Assembly (NCBI RefSeq): GCF_003473485.1
Contig: NC_053046.1
Coordinates: 15,200,001 to 15,264,000, forward strand
DNA: 64,000 bases
Direction of reading: 5' to 3'
Source of the DNA: Medicago truncatula
Lineage: Eukaryota > Streptophyta > Magnoliopsida > Fabales > Fabaceae
Part shown: one piece after another, positions 11,801-24,500 of the stretch
Position numbering within the stretch: the first letter of the stretch is position 1
How the letters are laid out: each line of letters starts with the position of its first letter
The notes under the pieces: model-generated
Seen by the model: the letters and a program-made list of their open reading frames with translations, nothing else
Told to the model about the DNA's origin: nothing
The model's database searches: none
Made by a program: the position numbers and the translations under genes

Positions 11801-12000
11801 GAATCATAAAAATCAAAACTTTAACCTTGGGAAGAAGACAAAGAGCATAGATCTGGTCGCAGAAGGCAAAAAAATAAAACAAAGATTTTGTGAGAAAAAG
11901 TTGGAGACAGTGGTGATTATGCATAAACAAGCCAAAGGGGCTTGCACTTACCTTTAGAAGGATATTGGCATTCTGTTTTCAGAGATTTTTGTTTTAAAAA
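8877..12000 (-). ncRNA. Possible spliced RNA gene with a triplicated exon module
   Basis: Three diverged copies of a roughly 1-kb unit lie in tandem. On the minus strand each contains an exon-like segment bounded by a good 3' splice site (poly-pyrimidine then CAG) and an AAGG|GTGAGT 5' splice site: 8994-9066, 9882-10001 and 11228-11349. A possible first exon ends at 11952 with AAAG|GTAAGT. The modules share the text YGDLIK/SGDLIK...KWR in one frame, but a stop follows within a few codons in each. They therefore look like untranslated exons or the remains of a repeated last coding exon. No long reading frame runs through the region. The intron-like spacers also repeat (runs of AACATGAAAAA, CATAGAAA-CACGGTTGTCT). 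The call rests on splice-site quality and repetition only. Confidence 0.4.
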
Positions 12001-12124
12001 AATCAGGATGCCACGTGTCAGATTTTGGTTGGCCCTTTGCAAACATGTTTGGTTTTTTTCTTTTGACTATTGGGATTTTTGTTTTTATTTATTTTTTAAT
12101 ATTGGGTTGGAGTTGGCAAGTTAG

Positions 12125-13309
12125 TTTGGGCCTTAGCATGACTAGCTAATTACACCCCCTTCCTTTTATCATTTCGATCTTTCTTCTTAATTCAATATTA
12201 AATTTAATTTCTTTATTTTTTCTATTTGCAGGTAGGTCCGTCAGCTGCTTTTGCAAGTAAAACCGTGAGATTTGTACACAGTGCTTCTTTGTATTCACGG
12301 TGTCACTTGCATTTACTTACTTGATTGATTCATTGATATGGTCTGGGACATAGCTCTTTTGTTTTGTTTGGATTGTTTGCATTTTTCAGTTAATACTTTC
12401 GATTTAGATTGATTGTTTAGTACGTGGGATTTAAACGAAAATTTGGATTGTTACGGTGGTGGTGGTGTACTACTGGCAAATATTATGTCAAGTTTAAGTG
12501 AGATTTTGGATTGATACGGTGGTGGTGTTCTACTATCAAATATTATCTCTGGTTTATAACTCTTTTTATATGAATGATTTGCGCTCGATTTTTCACGTAT
12601 TACAATATGACTAATATATGTCGATTAACTTGACTCCACCGATAAATTGCTCATTTTCATTGGTTGATGTGTAAATTACCAATCATTCTTCAAAGGTAAT
12701 AAAAAAAAAAATACCTTTTTTTAAAATTTAATATTTATTGTAGGGGTCATGCTCTCTCCCACCTCTTATGTCTAATAGTGCTATTTTTTTTTATTTTTTT
12801 TTTAAGAAATGTCTAATAGTGCTATTATAAAATGAGTTACATTGTATAACAACTCGTATACTGTTAACATATTTTTACTATATAGACGAGACACAAAGTA
12901 CAAAGTACTTTACAACCAAGACCTTGCAAGTACTTAGCTCTTGATGGAAACGCTCATGTGTGAGTCAATACTCAATGTCGGTTTGGCTCAACATTCAATT
13001 TCTCTAAAGTCGTGGCAAAACATCACGCTAATGGTTTTAAGGTTTAATGATTTTTCTTCTTAGTAATAAGAATTAGAGTATTAAGAGTTATTGTTATTTA
13101 TGTTAATAACTTATTAGAGTATTAGAGTATTAAGAGTTATTGTTTATAAACATCCCTTTAGAAAAATGTCGTCAACCGCCTCTGGATTTATTTGGTTATT
13201 TCACCATATCATAGATACAAAGAATCTCAACTTAAGGGAGAGATGTTAACGTGTCATATGTGAGTTAAACTTCTACATATATAAAGGTTTTACACTTTCG
13301 AAGTCATAC
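12125..13309. other. Intergenic with a short tandem duplication
   Basis: A unit of about 65 bp (GGATTG-TACGGTGGTGGTG...CTACT..CAAATATTAT) occurs twice at about 12430-12555. A TTAGAGTATTAAGAGTTATTG unit is repeated near 13070-13145. No gene seen. Confidence 0.55.
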
Positions 13310-14545
13310 AATCCCATAAATAAAATACAGCTTGAATTCCCATAAAATTCCAGACTATACTAAAGTTATTGAAGTAACACCAAGATGTCCACAAGCTGGT
13401 TCTCTAACTGATGATCATTCCTCGGCGACTGATTAAAGCACCCCTTTACATGTTACAACAGTACAAACAGACATATAAGAGGTGAGTGCATCATAAATAA
13501 ATTACATGTTACGTACAAATAAATGAAACAAACCCAGCACAACACCATATAGCACCACTAACAACTTAAATCACACAACTACAACTATATCGTAGGTAGA
13601 AATAGGTTAAAAATACTCAGCAGTCAACACCAAACAAAATCACAAACAACTCCTATCGTTAGAACATTACGACATTATTATGAGTGACACAATATTAATA
13701 CACAAATCATAATAAATGCATCACAATACAATGCTCACATACTCTACTTGTATGCATGTGATACTGAATTCAATAACTAACGCTTCACACTCTCAACTCG
13801 TTTGATTTGTTGGGGGGGGAGGGCTAGGTGTTAGAGTTGTTATCAATTTGAGTCTCCTAACCAAATAGAGGTGGTGGTACTTCAAAAGGATCATTCACTT
13901 TGGAAAAGGGTTCTTCATATGGGCTAATAGAAAGATTGTGTAAGGATGGGGGTGGGGTGAGTGAGTTCGATGAGAGTGTTTTTGTTTCTCTTTTGGAAGA
14001 GTCAGGCACATTCAAAGGAGGTAGCATTTTCTTGGGCCCTTTTACTTGATTGTGTTTCTACACGGTCTAATCTTGCGATTCGTCATGTACTAGAACCGCA
14101 AGCCCCAAGGAATTGTGTTTTTGTGGTAATGTGGAGGAAACATCAATTCATCTCTTTCTTAATTGCTACGAAGCACGAACACAGACACATCGACAACGAT
14201 AAAATTTTGAAAAAATGACAATTCAAGGTAATCACAAGTGTCGTGTCCAGTGGCGGAGCCAGACAAAAAAGTTTAGGGTGACCGCCAACAAAATATATAA
14301 ATCATATTGTATACAACACATTTAAGTTAAACTAACACTAAGCTTCTGCTTTATCATGATCCCACTTATGTTAACTATGACATTGTACTACTAATTAATG
14401 ACTTGACAACATGCTTCCTCAACTAAATAAATTTCCAGGGTATAAAATTAATTATTATTTTTTAAGATGGGGTGGCCAAGGCTCCCCCTTGCCATCCCCT
14501 GGCTCCGCCAGTGTCGGTGTCGTGTCGGACGTCGGGACAATCCTT
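13310..14545 (+). repeat. Dispersed repeat copy 2 with zinc-binding RT fragment
   Basis: Partner of 6105-6690. It contains the same zf-RVT text (WALLLDCVSTRSNLAIRHVLEPQAPRNCVF) from about 13990, but the second Cys of the CxxC pair has been lost to a frame change, so this copy is further decayed. It carries about 410 bp (13547-13955) absent from copy 1, including the expected upstream part of an L1-type element, and the hAT-like MITE at 14251-14510. Confidence 0.7.
14251..14510. mobile_element. hAT-like MITE inserted in repeat copy 2
   Basis: Terminal inverted repeat TGGCGGAGCCAG / CTGGCTCCGCCA, 260 bp apart, with no coding interior. The nearest flanks share GTGTC (GTGTCCAG left, GTGTCGGT right), an imperfect 8-bp duplication. 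At the matching place in copy 1 (about 6645-6665) the sequence runs through without the element, giving an empty site. Confidence 0.8.
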
Positions 14546-14790
14546 CAATCATAAGTGCCCCTGTGCATGGAGTTTACAACACTAAAGAGCAATGAGTACT
14601 ATCCTTGTTTCGCTCAAGCTATAACCCTCACAAATAGGATATCCACCAAGCACCACTCTGTTTTTTCTCGACAAGTCACTTGTCATTCTTGTATCACTCG
14701 GCTTAGGCCACTCCTCTGAGAACCATTTTTGTTTTGTTCATCTAAATTCACAAGATATATCGACCAAGTCTCTCACTCTATTTAAAATAC

Positions 14791-15636
14791 TTATTCAAAG
14801 AACCAAAATCGAGCAAATTCAAACCTCAACAACGGTGTTTTCTGCTGCTGCTCTGGTTTATCCATGGGCATGGTGGAATTTGCAGCTGAGCTGTCTAAAG
14901 CACAAGGTAGTGTCTCTACAATGTCTTTAAGACCCTGCAGCTGAAAAAGGTAAAATTAAGGTTACAATAAGTATTAATTTGCAAATAACAAATAATGGAA
15001 GTGGGGGGACACTATAGCCTATAGAGTCGACGATGACAGCCAAACTTGTTCGCCGTTAGAAAAATAAAAGCAGATAACAAGGAATGATATAGGAAGACAC
15101 CTTCAGATCTGGAAGCGGAGGAGGGGACGCCTTTAGTTTTGCCTGCTGAATATTTGTTAATTAACATTAGACGATTATCTAAGCAGGAAAATAAAAGATG
15201 CCGGGCGTTGTTACCGCTTCTGTTTCTTGTTTTTAGTTTTAATAACAAAAGAATACAAGATGGTACTTTTATAAACAAAACTAAAAAGACTTACCTTATC
15301 ATTCCTATGCCAAGTCAATAATGAATCCCAGAACTCTTCACTATCTAAGTGAGACAGGATATCATAGGGATCAGGGGTATCACTAGGAATTATGAGTTCT
15401 TTAGCACACATCTAAGACAAGAAAAACAAAGAAAATAACAGTGTTAGTTTAGTTCAAAAGGAAAAGAATGCAACAATTGAAGCATATAACCAGAAGTGAT
15501 ATATATACGTACCCCTAAATCGTATAAGCATTCAGAGAAATCGGTGTGTTTGATCATGTCAATGATCATGTAACCTAAAGGGAGTGGAATAATTTGATGA
15601 GAAAAGCATAAATAAATAACAAAACAGATTAGGGTA

Positions 15637-15710
<74 letters not shown>

Positions 15711-15830
15711 ACTCGCTCCAGTGAAGTAAAGAACATAGAAAATCTTTCCTGCGATGGTTTCAGTTATGAACAAGACATTGGAGATCTTGTTTACGAGAGA
15801 GGGGCATATTTCGGAGTCCAATTCCGCCAT
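14791..15830 (-). CDS. Unknown five-exon protein, 162 residues
   Basis: Exons 15713-15830, 15513-15574, 15295-15411, 15101-15142 and 14791-14940 join in frame with GT-AG introns (phases 1, 0, 0, 0). The product starts MAELDSEICPSLVNKISNVL, continues with FITETIAGKIFYVLYFTGA and a conserved-looking stretch HTDFSECLYDLGMCAKELII, then an acidic PSDTPDPYDILSHLDSEEFW, a Pro-rich linker and a Gln-rich tail. Residues 19-39 are weakly hydrophobic and could be a membrane or buried helix. I do not recognise the family. The first donor (A|GTACTT) is weak, and the last 15 residues may be read-through of an intron. An AT/AG microsatellite sits in intron 1. The splice consistency argues for a real gene. 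Confidence 0.65.
15640..15708. repeat. AT-AG compound microsatellite
   Basis: About 17 AT units followed by about 16 AG units, inside intron 1 of the unknown gene. On the gene strand it reads CT then AT. Confidence 0.95.
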
Positions 15831-16490
15831 TCTATCCTGCAAGTCTTCGTTACTGTCTCCTACTTCTTTTTTGCTTTATTTTATTATTTTTCTAGGGTTA
15901 GATACATTAATTTTCACAATTTCTTTTTAGACAAGAAATGTATTTTTGGCTTATTTCTACAATTAAAAAGAAAGTGATTTTTTGCGTGATTTTTATATTA
16001 AATAATTTAGATATTATTTTTTTAGAGATTTTATAAAAATTAGAATTTATTATATTAAAGAAAAATTAAACTGAATGTTTTCATCTCACAAAAAAAAATT
16101 GTTTTGTTTTTGGTCCTTAATGGCCACTTTATGTTCATGTGAATATCAAGATTATAACTCTTATATGTTCAAATTGTATTCATATTATGTATGTTTATTA
16201 TGTTCAACTTTTATATATTTTTATTATGTTAAAAGAAAAATTCACAAACATGTCAAAAATATATCTATTAGAGACCAAAAAGAAAACAAAAAATTTTGTG
16301 AAGATAAAAACATCTCATTTTATTTTTTAAGGACTAAAAGCAAAATATATATATATATATAAGGACGGAAAAGTTATTTAACCCTTACTAAAAATACTAC
16401 TATTATCTCTATTTCAATTATGCATATTTTTCTTGATCTATTGTAAAATGGTCCAATGAATCACTTATTATGGACAACTGGAGTATTATA
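15831..16490. other. Intergenic, 5' flank of unknown gene
   Basis: A weak inverted repeat (TTTTTGGTCCTTAA near 16108 and TTAAGGACTAAAAG near 16327) may mark an old MITE. The overlapping open frames at 16075-16362 are low-complexity and rejected. Confidence 0.45.
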
Positions 16491-16930
16491 CTCCCTCCGT
16501 TTTAAAATACATGTCCATTTTAGAGAAATTTTTTGTTTCAAAATACATGTCCATTTCATAGTTTAAGGATACATTTTGTCTATTTTACCCTTATCTACCA
16601 ATTAATTGGATTCTAGATTTTCTCCACAATAATTATTTTCCACTAATAAATGTTGACCCAATTTTAAGTAGATTTACTCATGCACTCTCCCAAGAAATTA
16701 TTTTCCCATGACTATTGCACTCTAATCCATCGTAACTAACTACTCCAAATTATTTTCCCATGAATTTAATTAATTTTGGTATTGGTATTGGGAGTAATTA
16801 TGAGATGGGGTAAATAAATGTAAAATGGATGAAATCAAAGACAAGGGTATAATAGGAACTTTTGTGTCAAACTTGCTTGTCAGTTACTGCAATTTCTCCA
16901 AAATGGACATGTATTTTGAAACGGAGGGAG
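16491..16930. mobile_element. Stowaway-type MITE
   Basis: Begins CTCCCTCCGTTTTAAAATAC and ends in its reverse complement with GAAACGGAGGGAG, with TA on both sides (16489-16490 and 16931-16932). CTCCCTCCGT termini and a TA target duplication define Stowaway MITEs, which are moved by Tc1/mariner transposases. The arm text (ACATGTCCATTTT) is repeated just inside the left end. No coding content. Confidence 0.9.
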
Positions 16931-17357
16931 TACTACTATGGGTGATAGAGTGGTCCTTTGTAAAAATTCAGAAACCTTTTAATTAAATGCTAAAATAAAG
17001 GCAGTGTCATTAATGATAATAAAAACTTTTTACAAAATGGGATTAGATTAACCGCGTTTCTTTCTTTCTTTCTTGCTTAGAAAGGCAATGAAATACAAAC
17101 ACTTGCTTCTTGCACTTTTTTCCACATCTTCTCTTTCTTTCTCTCTTTGGGATAAGAAACCTTTTCACCATTTTCTGCATTGCATTACAGTTATGTCAAA
17201 GAGTTACGTCACACTTAACTTTTCATTGTCCTTATGTGATTATTTCACTCCCAACATGAAAGAGAAAGAGAAGAAAACAATTTATTTTGCATTAAAAGTT
17301 ACAAAAAAATTTCACATTTGTATTGATCAAGTTCATTGAAGAAAGAGAAGAAGAAAA
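16931..17357. promoter_or_regulatory. NAT gene upstream region
   Basis: About 430 bp between the MITE and the NAT start codon. It includes TTTCTTTCTTTC (CT-rich leader sequence) at about 17057-17075 and a GA-rich stretch directly before the ATG. No single TATA box can be picked with confidence. The MITE end lies close enough to contribute to the promoter. Confidence 0.4.
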
Positions 17358-20300
17358 ATGGCAGGAGGTGGAGGAGGAGGAGGAGCTACACCACCACCTA
17401 AACAAGACGAGTTTCAGCCTCATCCAGTGAAAGATCAACTACCAAATGTTTCATACTGTATCACAAGTCCTCCACCTTGGCGTGAGTTCGAATCCATTTT
17501 TACGTTTTCATGTTAAAAATTTGAGCTTTTCTGTTTTTTATGTTTATTTTAATTTTATGCGAGTGGTTATTAATTTGTAACGTGATAATGCTTTTTCTTT
17601 ATTTATCAATTTGATATTTTTTTTTTTTTGGAAGAACTCATTAAGATTATTTTTTTCTTCATGTGTCTATGTAAAGCATTTTTGCTTTGATTTTGAGTTT
17701 GGTTTTTTTTTTTTTTGGTTGTCTACTTGATTGAAAGTTTTGAACTTTATGATCTATGAGGAAGATTTTCTTGTTTTGCTTTTTGTTGCAAGTAATGTTA
17801 ATCAGATTGGGTTTCAGTGCAGTCAAATGTCAATGTAGTCAAGCAGGCATCTGATCAAGATCAGACGATCCAAATTTTAGCCTCAGAATTTTATATCGAA
17901 CAAAAATAAAAAACTGTCTTTAGATCCGAATCATTTGGTCTTGATCGGATGGTTTAGAGGTGTTGACTGACCACTGACTGCATTTAATCCAAGTTCATGT
18001 TATACCTGCGTGTTCAATGTTGATTGTTGAGCTTAGAATTATGATTCTAATGAAGCGGAGGCAATAATGCTTGGTTTTCAACATTACTTGGTGATGTTGG
18101 GCACAACTGTTTTGATACCAACTGCTCTAGTTTCACAGATGGGAGGAGGAAATGTAAGTCTTGATGTGTAAGAAAAAAGGAAAATTGATTTTTGATGGTG
18201 TTATATAGTTTTTCTCTTTTAACAAATAGCTTAATTTGTGTTTCAATAGGAAGAAAAAGCAATGCTGATTCAAAATCATTTGTTTGTGGCTGGTATAAAC
18301 ACATTAATACAAACATTGTTTGGGACTCGACTACCAGCAGTTATCGGAGGATCCTTTACCTTTGTGCCAACTACCATTTCAATCATCTTGGCCAGTCGCT
18401 ACGACGATGACATTATGCATCCTCGGGAGGTTGGTTCATCACAAACCTTGTATTTTTCATTGTTTTGTCTTTTTTGGTATATCAACAGCCTTTTCTGGCT
18501 ATCTGATTTGTGATCAATGTGCAGAAATTTAAGAGGATTATGCGTGGAACGCAAGGTGCGCTTATTGTTGCCTCTAGCCTCCAAATTATTGTTGGATTCA
18601 GTGGCCTTTGGTGCCATGTAGTGAGGTCCGTTCTTGTCACATTGTGTTTTGTTACAATAATTTTACTCTCACATGTCAAGTGAATGCTATCAGAATTCAT
18701 TCTCTCTGTCAAGTGTGGATTTAGCCAACAATCAAATATTTGGTCACGGCTTGGCAAAATTAATCGCACATTCAAACCGTGATTTTAGTAGAAATGATAA
18801 AAAATAGCTTTTACATTGGGTTGAAAATTTTACATTAACCTTTACATCAGACTTGCGTTTTCGAATAAACATCCAAACATGATTCACTTAAATTCGAAGT
18901 TCAAATTCAATTTTTGCTATTTAGGTTCATAAGCCCTCTCTCTGCTGTTCCCTTGGTTGCTCTTACAGGCTTTGGACTTTATGAGTTAGGTTTTCCAATG
19001 GTATGTATATTTACAACAACAATATCTAATCCTTATTTTTTCCTACATTTTTGAATTATAATTATATTAATTGTTATGATTCACACTTTCTTAACTGTGC
19101 CTTTTGAATCTTAGCTTGCAAAATGTATAGAGATTGGACTTCCAGAAATTGTAATCCTAGTATTCCTTTCACAGGTGAAAGTCTGTTTGTTCTTGGTTTC
19201 CTTTGTTTTCTTCATTACCAGTGCTATATTCTAAAGTAGGGGTGTTTCTTTGAACAGTTCATGCCTCATATGATGAAAGGAGGAAGGCATATCTTCGCCC
19301 GCTTTGCGGTTATATTTTCGGTGATAATCGTATGGGTTTATGCTATTATTCTAACTGGTTGCGGAGCTTATAAAAACGCAGAACATGAGACTCAGGATAC
19401 TTGCAGAACTGACCGTGCTGGACTCATACATGGTGCATCTTGGTAAGAGTCTTGTGAATGTTTATTCCGTACTTTAGGTAGTGGTATATTTTAGAGAACA
19501 CGGTCGATTAAACTTGTTATTTTCTATATCTTTAATGACTAGAAAAATGGATTCAGTTTTGGTTAATTCCTAACTATTTATTTTGATAAAATATATTAAC
19601 CAGGATTAGCCCTCCAATTCCTTTCCGTTGGGGAGCTCCAACATTTGATGCTGGAGAAGCTTTCGCTATGATGGCTGCTTCATTTGTCGCACAAATAGAA
19701 GTTAGTTTTATTTTTATTTTTGTGATGATTACAGTGAATTTTGAACTTAGGTCTTTCTCTAGAATACCATGGTCTTGCAATTTATATTCATGCAAATACA
19801 TGATTGTTGCATACTTTTTTAATGATTGTTTCCAACATATCTTTCAATTTGCTGCAGTCAACTGGTGGTTTTATTGCTGTTGCAAGGTTTGCAAGTGCAA
19901 CTCCAGTGCCACCTTCGGTACTTAGCCGTGGCATTGGTTGGCAGGTAAACATAATTTGTGAATTGAAACAATTTTTCGTCCTATCTAAATCGGTGAAATT
20001 GATCTCTCTACTGTCATATTAGAAATGACATAATGAATATCTGCATTCATTAAAACTAGTACTGATTATTGATCATCATTGATTATTGTTTCTTATGTAA
20101 CAGGGCGTAGGAATTCTATTATCCGGGATCTTCGGAACCGGGAATGGATCATCAGTTTCTATGTAAGATTCTTGTTCAGAACATGATATAATTTTCTTAG
20201 TCGGAGAGTATGCCCGAATCATTTTTAAGAAACATTCTTGAATTTTTCCAAGTGAGAATGCTGGACTATTAGCTTTGACGCGGGTCGGTAGTCGAAGGGT

Positions 20301-21541
20301 TGTTCAAATATCAGCTGGATTCATGATCTTTTTCTCCATTCTTGGTAAGTTCATAAGGCTGAATATTGAGATTTGAGAATTACTTTCCTCCTTTGTGAAC
20401 CAATGTGTACTTCTTATGGAGTGTTTTCTTTATATGCAGGAAAGTTTGGAGCTGTGTTTGCTTCAATCCCAATGCCAATAGTTGCAGCATTATATTGCCT
20501 TCTCTTTTCTCAAGTTGGTATGTATAATCACCTAAACTATATGGTTTTCAATTGTTATAATTTCATTTAAGACCATGTTTGGATTGATTTATTGTACTTA
20601 TCCACGGTCATAAGTTAGTATTTGTGATTTGCTAGTAAACCATTTTTTCCTAAGCTTATGATATGTTCATAACCTGTTTTCATCTTATTTTCATAAGATC
20701 TCAATGATAGCTAATGAAAACAACTTATAGCTTATAAGAAAAATAATTTTACTTTATAGAAATAGTGTACACATGACTTCATAACCATTTATATGATACG
20801 TGCTTATGCTATAAGCGCTCGATTAATTTGTTTCTTCAAACAGGACTTTAAGTTTGATTTGTTCAACCTTATTTTTATTTGATTATATTTCTTCAATACA
20901 GGTTCTGCAGGACTTAGTTTCCTTCAGTTTTGCAATTTGAACAGCTTTAGAACCAAATTCATTATTGGATTCTCTATTTTCATGGGATTTTCTGTACCAC
21001 AATACTTCAAGGAATACACAGCAATTAAGCAATATGGTCCTGTGCACACTAATGCTAGATGGGTATATCAACCTTCTCTCGTTCTTCTCATAGTTTAATG
21101 CAACATTTTAAAAACCGAATCAGATTTCAAACCAGCGAGACTTTTAAGTCATAAGTTGATTGGTTCAGTTGGTTATACGACCGTTGAACCAATTGATAAA
21201 TAAATAAATAACCGACATGTTCAACCTGTTCCGGTTTTTAAAACACTCGTTGAATGTGCGTTCTTTTTTAAATGGTTTGTTCAAAAGTACTTAAAAGTGT
21301 TAAATATTTCTTATTTTGGCAGTTCAACGACATGATCAATGTCCCATTCTCATCAGGAGCATTTGTTGCTGGTATATTGGCACTGTTTTTCGATGTAACT
21401 TTGCACAAGAGTGACAATCAAACTCGTAAAGACAGAGGCATGCATTGGTGGGACAGATTCAGTTCATTCAAGACAGACACAAGGAGTGAAGAGTTTTATT
21501 CTCTACCTTTCAACCTTAACAAGTTTTTCCCTTCTGTGTGA
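17358..21541 (+). CDS. NAT: Nucleobase-ascorbate transporter (NAT6/7-like), 14 exons
   Basis: Exons: 17358-17481, 18056-18153, 18250-18429, 18525-18625, 18925-19000, 19115-19174, 19258-19442, 19604-19700, 19858-19944, 20104-20162, 20253-20344, 20440-20517, 20902-21062, 21323-21541. They sum to 1617 nt, 538 residues, with every phase matching. The protein opens with Met-Ala and a glycine run and ends FNLNKFFPSV, like Arabidopsis NAT6 and NAT7. The NAT signature ENAGLLALTRVGS falls at residues 357-369 and the QH pair of the first membrane helix at 50-51; about 12 membrane segments are expected. The family moves purines, uracil or related compounds by proton symport, usually at the plasma membrane; most plant members do not move ascorbate, and the substrate here is unknown. 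It looks functional. Intron 1 holds a small foldback. Confidence 0.95.
17818..17982. mobile_element. MITE-like foldback in NAT intron 1
   Basis: TGCAGTCAAATGTCAATGTAG at the left end is mirrored by TTGACTGACCACTGACTGCA at the right (about 20 of 25 paired), and inner arms (GATCAAGATCAGACGATCC / GGTCTTGATCGGATGG) continue the symmetry. 165 bp, no target duplication identified. Confidence 0.65.
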
Positions 21542-24500
21542 TTATGGATTGGAACATGTTATTAGTATGTTAGGTGTGAATGAAGTTATAGGATATGCAC
21601 CCTAAAATGTCTCTTTGTAGGTACAAATAGTTGTTTATAATAATAACTTGGAATTTGTTGATTTCTTCACTCTTAAACAAAAATCAAGTGAGTGACTTGT
21701 TTACTATCTCTGATTTAGTTTTTAACAAAATTATATTTGTTCTCAAATATAACTAGTTTGTGAAAGAATTATATCTAAATCCAGGTTTCTATCAATATTG
21801 GATGCATTAATTTGATGTTTACAAAAATATTATTAATTAATTTACTATATAGTTTTGTGTCATTTAAATTATTAATCGAATGACAATTTTAAAACAACTA
21901 TACACAAAATAGATAAACTAAATATATTTATTTAATTTTTTTAGTACTATTAGTCATTTCACTTTACGACTACACATTATAAATTGTGTCACTCCGAGTT
22001 GAACTAGTCACCCAAATTGATAAACATCTTGATCACTCGAAAGAAGCAAATACTTCCCGGTCATTTGGTTAGCCAAAATCTGGATCTTATTCTTAGCAAA
22101 AGAATGAAGTGTCGAAATTTTGCGAGACAGGGAGGGACTGACCCTGATACGACAGACTTTTCTTTATTGGTGACTGAGATTTTTGACCATGATTCTATTG
22201 ATTGGAATGATTGGGTTTATGCAGATACACACATCTGATGCGCCCGGTTCACATAAAAAACACATAAACACAACATAGAAAAATATAATATATTATTTAA
22301 TTAATTTTATTAATACTATTAGTCATTTCATTAGTACATGTGTAAAATGTTAAGGCGTACCCTTAGAGCATTGGTTAAAAAAATAAAAAATCAAAATACA
22401 AAAAATATTTGATTTAGGGACAAATGCATTTTAGGATGTATTCACGACATGCTTTAAAAAAAAAAAGGATGTATTCACGACATGAGATGACATTTTTTAG
22501 TTGGTCCTTTAACAACAATCTTCCTTATTTTCCGTGAAGGTAAGAGAGTCAAATGGTGCAATTAAAGCATTTACACACTCGAGATATTTTCGCGATTAAA
22601 AATTGGCGATATATAACACTCCGGTAAAAATATTGTATTGGAAAGTGATGAAATGTGATCAATTTAACTTTTAAAAAATTTAAAATATTATTGAATCTAA
22701 TGTAAATTTACTATTTTTTTTTAACAAGTACTCTTAGCCTCTTACAAGTGACCTAAAGGGCACTTTTGTTAGCATAACAGAGTACACCATACTATTAGCA
22801 AACATTTTTTTTAGAGGAACTAAGGTTATATAATTTTAAAGTGCTAGCTACACTCTCTTTACGACACTTTTAAATACTCATTTTTTCATTGGTTTAAATT
22901 AAGGTGGTATCTTACACATTAAAAATGGGTTTCATTTAAAGTTATGGAACATGTATTAAATTCATCCAATAAAATAATAAGTGAAGAAAGAATGTTTAAA
23001 ATATTATTTTTCTTGTTTTGACAAAATCTTATAGTACAAACTTTGTTCACCTCGAAAGTAGCAGATCCAAGTCACGTGTGGGACTTTTTTAAGTTGAATG
23101 GGCAAGAATTTACATCTTATTCTAACCATTCCATTCAATGGGCAAGAATTTACGTAGTATTCTAACCAAAACAATAAAGTGAGAAAGGATGAGGTAGATT
23201 TTTTTTAGGGTTATGTTAATCGGTGCTCTTAAGGCAATGGTTAAAGAATTCAAAATAGAAAAGTTTTAAGTTGAAAATACCATTTTTAAATTTTTAAGTT
23301 GAATGCACAAGTTCCTATGCGAGATTACTATACTTGATTCCTTAACCATTGCTTTGAAGGCACCGGTTAACATTCCCTTTTTTTAATAATTTTTTCCTAA
23401 ATAGTAAAAACAATTTATAAAGCAATTTTTGTTTGGAGGTGCTTTTAAAAACAAAATTGTATCCTAATATAAAATTTGAGCCAAAACCACTTGAACTTTG
23501 ATAATTCATCTTGATATTTATTTAGAGGTTAATCCATCTTGATATTTTTTTTGTCATTATTATAAAGAAAAATTCACTTTTAGTCATTAAATTATATAGA
23601 TTATATACATCATTTATTAAATGAATCTAAAAAATAGATTTTTCCTTATAATAGTAATAAGTGTAATTTTTCTGAGGATGCTAATTAATTAATAATTGTT
23701 TAACTTCATTCCTCAACTCAAATAAAGTTAAGAAAGACACCGTCATTGCATCATAAAGGATAACAAAATTCAAAGTATAAGAAGATGGTCTAACCAATCT
23801 AAATGTGAATCAAAAACTTATATAAAGATCCTATTCATTGATAATATGTAATAAGCATTTTCAAGCTTCAACTTTTCCTGTCTTAGTGAATCTCGGGAGT
23901 CGACGTCAAAACCATTGCAACACTAATTTCTCTGACTGTTGAGAAATCTTCGCAAATGATCATCTACGATCTTTAAAATCGTTGTAATTTATCATTTTAG
24001 CGGTTGCAAAATGTCTTTTTTTCTTTTTTTCTTTTCTTGCAGTGAAGATCTAGTTTCATATTAGAATAAATTTTTAGAGAAAAATATCTTAACACGTCAA
24101 ATTCGATATTAGCATACCAAAATCAAATTTTCTTCTTCAAAAATGAAATCAAATAGAGTACTAGTCACTTGGCCGTCAAAAGAGCACGTCACCGATGCAT
24201 GTGATGTGAAACAAAACAAACTCACATGTGTGGCTTAATTTTTTGATCCGACACTTTCTAGCTTATTGATATATTGAAAACTAAAGGTTAAGATCTGTTA
24301 TGACGCAATAAACAATATCTTAATCGAAAAAGTATTTGACATTATTTATATTTAATATAACGTTCTAAAGGATCTTCTTTCTCTTAAGCAACAAAAAAAA
24401 TCAAAATAACTTCTTAAAAAAATAAAATAAAAATAATCAACATGGATATAACATATATAAATGTACAGTACCCCTGTACTAGGTATAATAAATTTGCTTA

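Noticed and set aside
12253-12310. 58-nt hairpin (GCAAGT..ACCGTGA / TCACGGT..ACTTGC)
   Set aside because: The paired part is only 13 bp with an internal loop, too short and weak to call an RNA gene.
22017-22238. 73-codon ORF ending DFSLLVTEIFDHDSIDW...
   Set aside because: Composition is protein-like at its end, but there is no recognisable family and no neighbouring exons.
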